Source: Synergistaceae bacterium (lineage in GTDB: Bacteria; Synergistota; Synergistia; Synergistales; Aminobacteriaceae). Taken from it: DNA of 36,436 bases. Position 1 is the stretch's first letter, and each line of letters opens with the position of its first letter. This document shows positions 17,171-23,947 of the stretch, one piece after another. Where the stretch lies: contig JAIRYN010000060.1 of the NCBI GenBank assembly GCA_031267575.1, forward strand, positions 1-36,436, in the 5' to 3' direction. Below the pieces are notes generated by a model. It saw nothing but the letters and a program-made list of their open reading frames with translations, ran no database searches and was not told the DNA's origin. The position numbers were made by a program, and so were the translations under genes.

Positions 17171-18634
17171 ATGATTGGTAAGTTGAAAAACTGCTTTGAC
17201 GAAATGGTTGTCTACAAAGACTTAAAGACGAGCAATTTTTTCTCTGCGCTAAGTCTTCCCTCGTTTATGCGCGACTGGCTCCTCCGTCGATTTGAAGATG
17301 AGTCCGGCATGTTCAGCGAGGATGAGCTAGCATCGTTTGTCCGCGAGTTTATTCCACACAGAGAAGACTGGACGGCAATCAAGAATCGTATCATCAAGGA
17401 AAATGAGCAGGTAAAATTACTGGCGAAGATTTCCGTGGATATCGACATCCGCACTGGCGAGGTGTCGTTTGCGCTGCCCGACTTTGGCTTGACGACAAAA
17501 CAGACCGTTATCGAGGATTCGGTTTGGAATTCTTGCAAACAGGAACTTGTCAAAGGACGCGAGGTATGGGGTATGCTTGAACTCGGTTATCGTCTGCCGG
17601 ATGACAGTGTAACACCTAAGTTGCCTGGGAAGATACGTCTCGTGAGCTTCAAGAACTTCTGCCCGTACTCAATCGAACTCGATTACTATAAGGATGTTCG
17701 TGGCGAGTTCTCCACCACAGAATGGCTCAATGTGCTTCTTGGTGCGGTGGACTATAACGCAAACGGTTATAAAAACGAAGAGGAAAAGCTGACTATACTG
17801 ACGCGTCTATTGCCCTTCACGGAGAAGCGACTGAACCTTATCGAACTCGCCCCGAAGGGAACGGGAAAGTCGTATCTGTTTGGGCGGGTCAGCCGTTTCG
17901 GATGGCTGTCGAGCGGTGGTGTAATGAGCCGCGCTAAGATGTTTTACGACATCTCCAAACAAACAGAGGGGCTCGTGTCCGGTAACGATTTTATCACGCT
18001 TGATGAGGTCCAGACCATATCCTTTACGGATGTCGACGAAATGAGAGCCGCGTTGAAAGGGTATCTTGAATCCGGGGTGTATACCGTGGGCAATTATGAG
18101 GGTGTTGCCGACGCGGGCGTTATTCTTTGCGGCAATATATCGAAAGCAACAATGGACAACGATGGTACGACAAATATGTTCGAGGAACTTCCAGCCGTAT
18201 TCCACGAGTCCGCGCTCATAGAACGTTTCCACGGTTTCATCAAAGGATGGCATATTCCACGCATGAATGACGACCTGAAAATATCTGGGTGGGCATTGAA
18301 CTCGGAATATTTCTGCGCTATACTCCATGAACTTCGTAACGATGTTACCTATCGCGCTGTGGTGGATAAATTGGTGAACGTACCCGAAGCCGCGGATACT
18401 CGCGATACGGAGGCGATCAAACGAATTGCTACCGCCTACTTGAAATTGCTGTTCCCGAACGCGCGAAAAGCGGAAGACATAGCGACTCGCGATTTCAATC
18501 GTTATTGTTTGCGACGCGCCTGCGCTATGCGCGCCACAATCAAAATGCAGTTGGGGATACTCGATTTGGAATACCAAGGCAAGGATATACCGCAATTTAC
18601 AGTCAACGAGGTGAACAGCAGTGAAACAAACTGA
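17171..18634 (+). CDS. brxL: BrxL, Lon-like AAA+ protein of the BREX system (short form)
   Basis: The 487-aa product begins MIGKLKNCFDEMVVYKDL, as BrxL proteins do. It carries a Walker A APKGTGKS (227-234), a Walker B FITLDEVQ (274-281) and the SRAKMFYD/KGYLESG region typical of BrxL AAA+ domains. It ends soon after the ATPase and lacks the C-terminal Lon-type protease domain found in the roughly 670-aa BrxL of type 1 BREX. This short form is usual for type 4. ATG 17171 follows GGGGGAG. The last 14 bp overlap the next small gene. Confidence 0.9.
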   Translation: MIGKLKNCFDEMVVYKDLKTSNFFSALSLPSFMRDWLLRRFEDESGMFSEDELASFVREFIPHREDWTAIKNRIIKENEQVKLLAKISVDIDIRTGEVSFALPDFGLTTKQTVIEDSVWNSCKQELVKGREVWGMLELGYRLPDDSVTPKLPGKIRLVSFKNFCPYSIELDYYKDVRGEFSTTEWLNVLLGAVDYNANGYKNEEEKLTILTRLLPFTEKRLNLIELAPKGTGKSYLFGRVSRFGWLSSGGVMSRAKMFYDISKQTEGLVSGNDFITLDEVQTISFTDVDEMRAALKGYLESGVYTVGNYEGVADAGVILCGNISKATMDNDGTTNMFEELPAVFHESALIERFHGFIKGWHIPRMNDDLKISGWALNSEYFCAILHELRNDVTYRAVVDKLVNVPEAADTRDTEAIKRIATAYLKLLFPNARKAEDIATRDFNRYCLRRACAMRATIKMQLGILDLEYQGKDIPQFTVNEVNSSETN

Positions 18635-18830
18635 AAACATGGATTGCTTTGTTTGCGGCAAAAAACGACTCTCCAAGAATGAAATCGGGTTGAACAAGAA
18701 AATGATTGGGCGGGGAGTGAAACAGTTTTACTGTTTGACCTGTTTCGCTGAATATTACGGCGTTACTTCGGAGGAGCTGCTCGCTAAAACAGAAGATTTT
18801 AAGTTGCAAGGATGCGTGCTATTCGAATGA
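18621..18830 (+). CDS. Small 69-aa zinc-finger-like protein at the end of the BREX operon
   Basis: A GTG at 18621 overlaps the end of brxL by 14 bp, so translation is probably coupled. The product has CFVCGKKRLSK (Cys10 and Cys13) and YCLTCFAEYYG (Cys38 and Cys41), giving a CxxC-x24-CxxC zinc-binding layout, followed by a short acidic tail. The clean frame, overlap and Cys spacing support a real gene. Function is unknown; possibilities are a DNA- or protein-binding accessory of the BREX complex or a regulator. The IS remnant begins about 85 bp downstream. Confidence 0.7.
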   Translation: MKQTENMDCFVCGKKRLSKNEIGLNKKMIGRGVKQFYCLTCFAEYYGVTSEELLAKTEDFKLQGCVLFE

Positions 18831-18834
18831 CAAA

Positions 18835-18860
18835 GGCAACCTATAATGGCAATCTATAAT
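18835..18860. repeat. 13-bp tandem duplication after the BREX operon
   Basis: GGCAACCTATAAT (18835-18847) is followed directly by GGCAATCTATAAT (18848-18860), with one mismatch. It lies just after the small zinc-finger gene. Confidence 0.85.
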
Positions 18861-18914
18861 TCAACACAAATACGCTCATGCTTTACCGTGACCACGCAAA
18901 ACAAGGACTATACC

Positions 18915-19185
18915 TTAACTTACTCCCACGACTAAAGTTGTGGGAGCCTAAGATCGACAAAGACAGCCGGCTGAAACCGGTCTTACGTCTTCTCCTTTAA
19001 GAGTGGATGCCACCACTCTGAGAATATTTACAACTACATTAATATCCCGGTCGTGTTCCGCCCCGCATCTTGCGTCGATAAGCCATAAAAGAAGTTTAAC
19101 ATAAAATAACATAAAAGTAGACATATTAGACATATGGCAAGAAATCCAATACAAAACAAACGCTACCGTTGGATGAGAATCGCTT
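18915..19185 (-). mobile_element. Deleted IS200/IS605-type remnant, right copy, inverted relative to the left one
   Basis: Read on the minus strand, it begins with a left-end sequence matching the left copy (CGATTCTCATCCAACGG, then AGCGTTTGTTTTGTATT). It has lost the second hairpin arm and nearly all coding sequence, and ends with a tnpB C-terminus and the right-end hairpin at 18923-18946 (CTCCCAC...GTGGGAG). Two short tandem duplications (19097-19116 and 19119-19135) sit at the deletion junction. It could only move in trans. Confidence 0.82.
18948..19075 (-). pseudogene. tnpB: tnpB C-terminal fragment
   Basis: The minus strand encodes RCGAEHDRDINVVVNILRVVASTLKG and then GCLCRS before a TAG stop at 18948. 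This is nearly the same as the end of the left tnpB copy, which has lost its stop. Only the second half of the zinc ribbon and the final Asp region remain. The sequence upstream of it is not TnpB-like, so the gene is truncated. Confidence 0.85.
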
Positions 19186-19214
19186 TAACGTAAAACATCT
19201 TCTTCGGCTATAAT
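19185..19214 (+). promoter_or_regulatory. Candidate promoter for the QueG-related gene
   Basis: TATAAT at 19209-19214 is perfect, with TTAACG at 19185-19190 18 bp upstream. The -35 lies in or against the end of the inverted IS remnant, so the IS may supply part of this promoter. A GGGGGA ribosome site and the GTG start follow. Confidence 0.55.
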
Positions 19215-19248
19215 ACTACTCGGAATAACACAAAAGGGGGATACAAGC

Positions 19249-20115
19249 GTGAAGACGCTGGACGCGAAAGTTCTTTTCGATTCGATATGCGACGAGGTCA
19301 ACCGTTTTTTGAAAAAAGATCCGAGCAATGTCATGGGGGGGACGCCGGGGAACGAGCCGATTTGGGCAGCTCCGCTTTTAGGCGTGGCGCGAGGCGACGA
19401 TCCGATCTTCGAGACGTTCAGGGAGACGGTGGACCCGCGGCATTGGAGCCCGATCGACGCCTTTGTGGCGGGAGGGTACGAGGGCGTTTCTGCCAATGAG
19501 CTTTCGGTCGTGTCCTGGGTATTGCCTCATACTGCCGCCACCCGAAAGGAGAACGCCCCACAAAAAGAATGGCCTTCCGAGCGCTGGGTGCGCAGCCGTG
19601 TTTTCGGCGAAACGGCAAACATGAAACTGAGAGACCACATGGTGGCATTTCTGAAAAATCTGGGGCGCGACGCCGTATCTCCCATGCGCCTGGAGGGCTG
19701 GACGGAACTGCGGTCGGATCGTTACGTCTTCGCGTCCAACTGGTCGGAGCGCCATGTGGCCCACGCCTGCGGACTGGGGACCTTCGGGCTTTGCGATGGG
19801 CTGATCACCCCCGTAGGCAAGTCAGTCCGCATTGGTTCGCTTGTGTTGCGAGCTCGACTGGAGCCCACCCCTCGCCCCTACACGCGCCACGACGAGTACT
19901 GTTCCTTCAAAACAAAAGGCAATTGCGGTGCCTGCATCAAACGCTGCCCTATTGGAGCTCTATCCGAACAGGGCCACGATAAAATCCGTTGCCGTACTTA
20001 TCTGAACGAAAAAACAGCTCCTTATGTTATGGAAAACTTCAAGTTCGAGGGCTACGGCTGCGGCCTTTGTCAGACGGGAGTCCCCTGTGCATCGAGCATA
20101 CCGAAACTGAACTAG
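19249..20115 (+). CDS. QueG-related double [4Fe-4S] cluster protein
   Basis: The 288-aa soluble protein has a C-terminal double-cluster domain: CSFKTKGNCGACIKRCP (about 222-238), a Cys at about 252, then CGLCQTGVPC. This is the pattern of the iron-sulfur domain of epoxyqueuosine reductase (COG1600). The middle section with ASNWSERHVAHACGLGTFG also fits that family, where GxGxxG-like segments precede the clusters. It is shorter than QueG (about 370 aa), and I cannot confirm cobalamin-binding residues. It is better called QueG-related than QueG; a corrinoid or other reductase role is possible. GTG 19249 follows GGGGGA. It appears monocistronic. Confidence 0.65.
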   Translation: MKTLDAKVLFDSICDEVNRFLKKDPSNVMGGTPGNEPIWAAPLLGVARGDDPIFETFRETVDPRHWSPIDAFVAGGYEGVSANELSVVSWVLPHTAATRKENAPQKEWPSERWVRSRVFGETANMKLRDHMVAFLKNLGRDAVSPMRLEGWTELRSDRYVFASNWSERHVAHACGLGTFGLCDGLITPVGKSVRIGSLVLRARLEPTPRPYTRHDEYCSFKTKGNCGACIKRCPIGALSEQGHDKIRCRTYLNEKTAPYVMENFKFEGYGCGLCQTGVPCASSIPKLN

Positions 20116-20208
20116 GTACGATTGGGGCTTGGTATCCTGTGTCCGTTGTTCACGGAATAACTCTCAGTCGCCATTGAAAAGGAATATTATTCAGAACTGG
20201 ATTTTGCG

Positions 20209-20241
20209 CCTCTTCTGAGATACACTGTATCGCAGAAGAGG
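20209..20241. promoter_or_regulatory. Extended palindrome overlapping the antitoxin promoter and ribosome site
   Basis: CCTCTTCTG and GATAC pair with GTATC and CAGAAGAGG around a 3-nt centre, with a single A/G mismatch. TTGCGC at about 20205 and TGTATC at about 20227 make a possible -35/-10 pair (16 bp spacer), which the palindrome covers. Its 3' arm overlaps the GAGGTG ribosome site of the ATG at 20251. It is probably the operator bound by the RelB-YafQ complex, by analogy with other relBE-type loci. Confidence 0.6.
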
Positions 20242-20264
20242 TGATATGAGATGCTGTCAACAAC

Positions 20265-20296
20265 GATGATTCACGTCAGAGATGATTCACGTCAGA
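20265..20296. repeat. 16-bp perfect tandem duplication at the antitoxin start
   Basis: GATGATTCACGTCAGA occurs at 20265-20280 and again at 20281-20296. Removing one copy would join the ATG at 20251, which has a proper ribosome site, in frame to the antitoxin. With the duplication, that ATG now opens only an 18-codon frame ending at 20304. Confidence 0.97.
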
Positions 20297-20554
20297 ATGG
20301 ATGAAAACGTCAAGGCGCAAGCGGTAGAGGCGTTGTCCGATATGGGGTTCTCTTTGTCGGATGCCGTGCGAGTTTTTTTGACGAGGGTCGCCCTTGAGAA
20401 ACAATTCCCCTTTATTCTCAAATCGCCTAATGTTGAAACGATTGCCGCCATGAAGGAAGCCGATGAAATAATTGAAATAATCAAGACAAAGCGCGCACGG
20501 TTTGGGAGCGCTGACGAAATGTTCGATGACCTCGAAAAGAATCTCTGCCGATAA
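20282..20554 (+). CDS. relB: RelB/DinJ-family antitoxin
   Basis: This 90-aa protein has the ribbon-helix-helix N-terminus of RelB/DinJ antitoxins (MIHVRMDENVKAQAVEALSDMGFSLSDAVRVFL), which binds operator DNA. A C-terminal part would wrap and neutralise the toxin. The present start, ATG 20282, lies in the second copy of a 16-bp duplication and has no ribosome site of its own. The ancestral start was probably 20251 (five more residues plus MIHVR). Translation may depend on reinitiation from the decoy frame 20251-20304. The toxin gene overlaps its 3' end by 29 bp. Confidence 0.88.
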   Translation: MIHVRMDENVKAQAVEALSDMGFSLSDAVRVFLTRVALEKQFPFILKSPNVETIAAMKEADEIIEIIKTKRARFGSADEMFDDLEKNLCR

Positions 20555-20858
20555 ACGCGCACATCTTCCATTAATCCCGGAATACACGAGGGCATTTTCA
20601 AAAGACTGGGAGCGCTTATCTATGCCAGGACGATATGATATAAATAGGCTCAAGGAAGTTATGCTGTCATTGATTGGCAATAATGGCCCACTACCGCCCG
20701 AGTGGTTAGATCATCAACTGTCTGGCGATTGGAATATGCATCGCGACTGCCATATGGGTGGCGACTTTCTGCTTATATATAGGGTCAATGTACCAGAGAA
20801 ACCTGGCAAAATCGTATTTGTGCGAGCCGGAACACATTCTGAACTATACCTGAGGTGA
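20526..20858 (+). CDS. yafQ: YafQ/RelE-family mRNA interferase toxin
   Basis: The product (about 110 aa from ATG 20526) shows YafQ features: YTRAFSKDWERLSMPGRYDINRLKEVM, GPLPPEWLDHQLSGDW, then RDCHMGGDFLLIYRV and a C-terminal FVRAGTHSELY. The His residues of HxLxG/RDCH and the terminal TGTHSELF-like motif are those implicated in ribosome-dependent mRNA cleavage. The start overlaps the antitoxin by 29 bp, as is usual for coupled expression. An upstream in-frame TTG (20502) is unlikely. The toxin looks intact, so antitoxin supply matters despite the altered relB start. Confidence 0.88.
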   Translation: MTSKRISADKRAHLPLIPEYTRAFSKDWERLSMPGRYDINRLKEVMLSLIGNNGPLPPEWLDHQLSGDWNMHRDCHMGGDFLLIYRVNVPEKPGKIVFVRAGTHSELYLR

Positions 20859-21027
20859 CGATAATCGATCTACAAAGCGTGCCCTAAAAAAACAAAACAA
20901 GTCATTCCTTGCAAGGAAAGGACTAATGAATATTTTGCAACTCAGTGTCGCTAATTTAATGCCCTGTTAATCTCTTGACTTCCAATTTAGGCGATGTTAG
21001 CATGTCATTAATGAAATAAAGGAATAC

Positions 21028-21100
21028 TTTCTTGTATAAGTTCATCAATTTGGGATGAACGTTTCTACCGGACGACCTAATCGTTTTAGGCTACAGGAAA
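21028..21100 (+). ncRNA. Purine riboswitch aptamer, guanine class
   Basis: P1 is TTTCTTGTA (21028-21036) with TACAGGAAA (21092-21100): nine pairs, one of them G-U. TAA follows. P2 is GTTCATC with GATGAAC (7 of 7), with L2 AATTTGG. The invariant GTTTCTACC lies at 21061-21069. P3 is GGACGA/TCGTTT with two G-U pairs, and L3 includes CCTAA, whose CC can pair with the L2 GG. The base before P1' is C (21091, equivalent to C74 in xpt), which specifies guanine-type ligands; adenine riboswitches have U. It lies 155 bp before guanine deaminase. I could not fix a terminator or SD-masking helix in the expression platform. Confidence 0.92.
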
Positions 21101-21254
21101 ACAGATTGCCGACTGAAAGGTGGGTAAGATGCTTTTTGTGGTCTAGAATATTTTGCGACCTTATCGTAAGTTTGTTAAAAAGCGCCGAAGTCCCTCCGTT
21201 TCCACAACAACAGAAAGAAACACGAATCTATAGGAATGGGGTGTGAGAGGAGGA

Positions 21255-22544
21255 ATGTCTCAAAATAGTTTCGTACTGAAGGGAAATGTTTGTTACAGTA
21301 AGGACGCGCAAACAATGGAATGCGTGAAAAACGGCTATGTGATATGCGTGGGCGGAGTTTCGCAAGGCGTGTTTCGACAACTTCCAGATAAGTATACAAC
21401 CTTGGAATTGCGCGACTACGGCGATAAACTCATTCTGCCGGGATTGGTAGATCTCCACGTACACGCGCCGCAACACCCATTTAGGACGTTCGGTATGGAT
21501 CTGGAACTCATCGACTGGCTGAACACTCATACTTTTACCGAGGAAGCAAAATACAAAGATCTCGACTATGCCGCAAAAGCGTACCGGATTTTTGTGGAAG
21601 AAGAGTTGAAAGGCCCCAACACACGTATTTGCGCGTTTGCGACGATTCATGCCGACGCGACCTTGTTGCTGATGGACATAATGGAAAAATCGGGCCTTGT
21701 CAGTTTTATCGGCAAGGTCAATATGGATCGCAACAGCCCTCCGAGTTTACAGGAAACGGACGCTGTCGCTTCGGCGCGGGACACCGTCCATTGGATTGAG
21801 GAAAGCGCTCGTCGCTACAAAAACACAAAACCTATCTTAACTCCACGATTTATTCCCTCCTGTAGTGACGAACTGATGACAAAACTCCATGGCATCCAAA
21901 AGCAATATGATTTACCGGTCCAGTCACATTTATCCGAAAACATGGGTGAAGTCGAATGGGTCAAACAACTCTGTCCAGATTCCAAGTTTTATGGTGACGC
22001 GTATGACAAATATGGGATGTTTGGAAACGGCGCGTCTACGATTATGGCGCACTGCGTATGGGTTGAAGACGAGGAAACGGAGCTGCTCACGAAGAATCGG
22101 GTATTTGTCGCGCATTGCCCGGAGTCCAACATCAATCTTTCTTCAGGCATCGCGCCGATTCGTCAATTTTTGCGGAAAGGCGTTCCGGTCGGACTGGGCA
22201 GCGACATCGCCGCTGGTACAAAAACTCCCATATTCGACGCGATGGCCTCCGCTATTCGAGTCTCGAAGCTTTACTGGCGCTTGGTCGACTCCAACTCCAG
22301 GCCGCTATCGGTAGAAGAAGCGTTTTATCTTGGGACAGTGGGCGGCGGCGCGTTTTTTGGCAAAGTGGGCAGTTTTGAGAAAGACTTCGAATTTGACGCT
22401 ATTGTCCTCGACGATTCCTCTATAGCGAGGGCCAGGGAACTTACTTTACTGGAAAGAGTCACGCAAATGATCTACCTCTTCGAGCAAAACCATATATTCG
22501 CAAAATATGCGCGCGGACGAAAATTGTACTCAAAAATAGCGTGA
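21255..22544 (+). CDS. guaD: Guanine deaminase
   Basis: This amidohydrolase converts guanine to xanthine and ammonia in the cytoplasm. Motifs are LILPGLVDLHVHAPQ (zinc ligands HxH), VQSHLSENMGEVEW, MAHCVWV and VGLGSDIAAGT (catalytic and metal Asp), with CPESNINLSSG between them. About 429 aa is normal for GuaD. The start is uncertain: ATG 21255 has AGGAGG only 1 nt upstream, and GTG 21243 lies 12 nt earlier with a weak AGGAATGGGG. It is the first gene after the purine riboswitch. The next gene starts 14 bp after its stop, so the product xanthine feeds the xanthine dehydrogenase encoded downstream. Confidence 0.95.
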   Translation: MSQNSFVLKGNVCYSKDAQTMECVKNGYVICVGGVSQGVFRQLPDKYTTLELRDYGDKLILPGLVDLHVHAPQHPFRTFGMDLELIDWLNTHTFTEEAKYKDLDYAAKAYRIFVEEELKGPNTRICAFATIHADATLLLMDIMEKSGLVSFIGKVNMDRNSPPSLQETDAVASARDTVHWIEESARRYKNTKPILTPRFIPSCSDELMTKLHGIQKQYDLPVQSHLSENMGEVEWVKQLCPDSKFYGDAYDKYGMFGNGASTIMAHCVWVEDEETELLTKNRVFVAHCPESNINLSSGIAPIRQFLRKGVPVGLGSDIAAGTKTPIFDAMASAIRVSKLYWRLVDSNSRPLSVEEAFYLGTVGGGAFFGKVGSFEKDFEFDAIVLDDSSIARARELTLLERVTQMIYLFEQNHIFAKYARGRKLYSKIA

Positions 22545-22558
22545 AGGAGTGTCAAGTT

Positions 22559-23902
22559 ATGGCAGACAAAGAATTGCGAAACATTGTGGCGATCGAGAAC
22601 ATCTACAACCTGGACGGACGTGTACCTTTGGGGAAGGCCGTACCCTTTGGCCTGCAACATGTTATGGCTATGTTTCTGCCCAATATAGCCCCCATCATCA
22701 TCATTGCGACGGCCTCCGGACTTGGCACCGCGCAACAAGCCATGTTGATTCAAAACGCGATGGTCGTGGCGGGTATCGCTTCCCTGTTGCAATTGTATCC
22801 TGTTTGGCGCATAGGCGCGAAGCTGCCCATCATCATGGGCGTCAGCTTTACCTTCGTCGCGGTTTTGTGCTCGATTGGCGCTAAATACGGCTACCCCGCC
22901 GTTGTAGGCGCGGTTCTGATCGGCGGTATATTTGAAGGTTGTCTGGGACTGACGGCCACATACTGGCGGCGCATCATCAGCCCGGTCGTATCGGCCACAG
23001 TGGTGACGACCACAGGCATCACGTTGCTCGCCGTGGGCGCGCGTTCTTTTGGCGGCGGCTACAGTCCCGATTTCGGATCTGCCACCAATCTCCTGATCGG
23101 CTCCGTCACTCTGGTGAGTTGTTTGCTGGTCAGTTGCTTCGCCAAGGGATTCTGGAAACAGTTGTCGATATTAGGCGGGTTGATCGTCGGCTATATCTTG
23201 TCCATTCTCCTCGGCAGGGTAGATTTTTCTTTAATTTTGAGCGGTGATATCGTTTCGTTACCTCACCTGCTTCCCTTCACTCCAGAGTTTCACGTCGGCC
23301 CCATTCTCAGCATAGCGGTGATATTCCTGGTGTCGGCCGCGGAAACCATCGGCGATACCTCCGCTATGGTGGCTACCGGATTGAATCGAGACATCACTGA
23401 AAAAGAAATCTCCGGTTCCCTGGGTTGCGACGGCTTCGGCAGCAGCATATCCTCGCTGTTCGGCTGCGCGCCTGTCACCTCTTTCAGCCAAAACGTGGGA
23501 CTGATCGCCATGACCAAAGTGGTCAACCGCTTCACGATCATGACCGGCGCTTTGTGTATGGTGTTGGCGGGGCTGTTTCCGCCTCTCGGCGCCTTTTTCG
23601 CCACTCTGCCCGACGCCGTGTTGGGCGGCTGCACGATCATGATGTTCGGCTCCATCGTCATGGGCGGTGTTCAAATGTTCGGTCGCGACGGTTTCACCCA
23701 ACGCAACGTCACCATCGCGGCCCTGTCCATCGCAATGGGAGTCGGGTTCACAGGAGTGCCGGAAATTTTCAGCATCCTGCCGACAATAGCGCAGGACGTG
23801 TTTGCCAACAACAGCATCGCTCTTTCGTTCATCGTTTCCGTCGTGTTGAATTTAGTTCTGCCTGAAGATATGGAAGTGAAGCGGGTAGAGGCCGAAAAGT
23901 AA
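22559..23902 (+). CDS. NCS2-family purine (xanthine/uric acid) permease
   Basis: This is a 447-aa integral membrane protein of the nucleobase-cation symporter 2 family with about 14 membrane segments. Signatures include the QH pair in FGLQHVMAMF, the substrate-site stretch SAAETIGDTSAM, and SSISSLFGCAPVTSFSQNVGLIAMT. The context (guanine deaminase and xanthine dehydrogenase) points to xanthine, guanine or urate rather than uracil. ATG 22559 is chosen for AAGGAG 9 nt upstream; the longer frame from 22541 overlaps guaD. It is the second gene of the riboswitch-controlled operon. A gap of 45 bp leads to the xanthine dehydrogenase genes. Confidence 0.92.
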   Translation: MADKELRNIVAIENIYNLDGRVPLGKAVPFGLQHVMAMFLPNIAPIIIIATASGLGTAQQAMLIQNAMVVAGIASLLQLYPVWRIGAKLPIIMGVSFTFVAVLCSIGAKYGYPAVVGAVLIGGIFEGCLGLTATYWRRIISPVVSATVVTTTGITLLAVGARSFGGGYSPDFGSATNLLIGSVTLVSCLLVSCFAKGFWKQLSILGGLIVGYILSILLGRVDFSLILSGDIVSLPHLLPFTPEFHVGPILSIAVIFLVSAAETIGDTSAMVATGLNRDITEKEISGSLGCDGFGSSISSLFGCAPVTSFSQNVGLIAMTKVVNRFTIMTGALCMVLAGLFPPLGAFFATLPDAVLGGCTIMMFGSIVMGGVQMFGRDGFTQRNVTIAALSIAMGVGFTGVPEIFSILPTIAQDVFANNSIALSFIVSVVLNLVLPEDMEVKRVEAEK

Positions 23903-23947
23903 AGCCCGCGAGGTAACTGAAATTCCGAATGAATGGAGTGGTGTGTG

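Noticed and set aside
18621-19185. Second complete transposase at the right end of the island
   Set aside because: Only about 45 C-terminal codons of tnpB and the two IS ends remain; no catalytic portion is present.
21055-21246. 63-codon frame before guaD
   Set aside because: It overlaps the purine riboswitch aptamer, has no ribosome site and its peptide has no family features.
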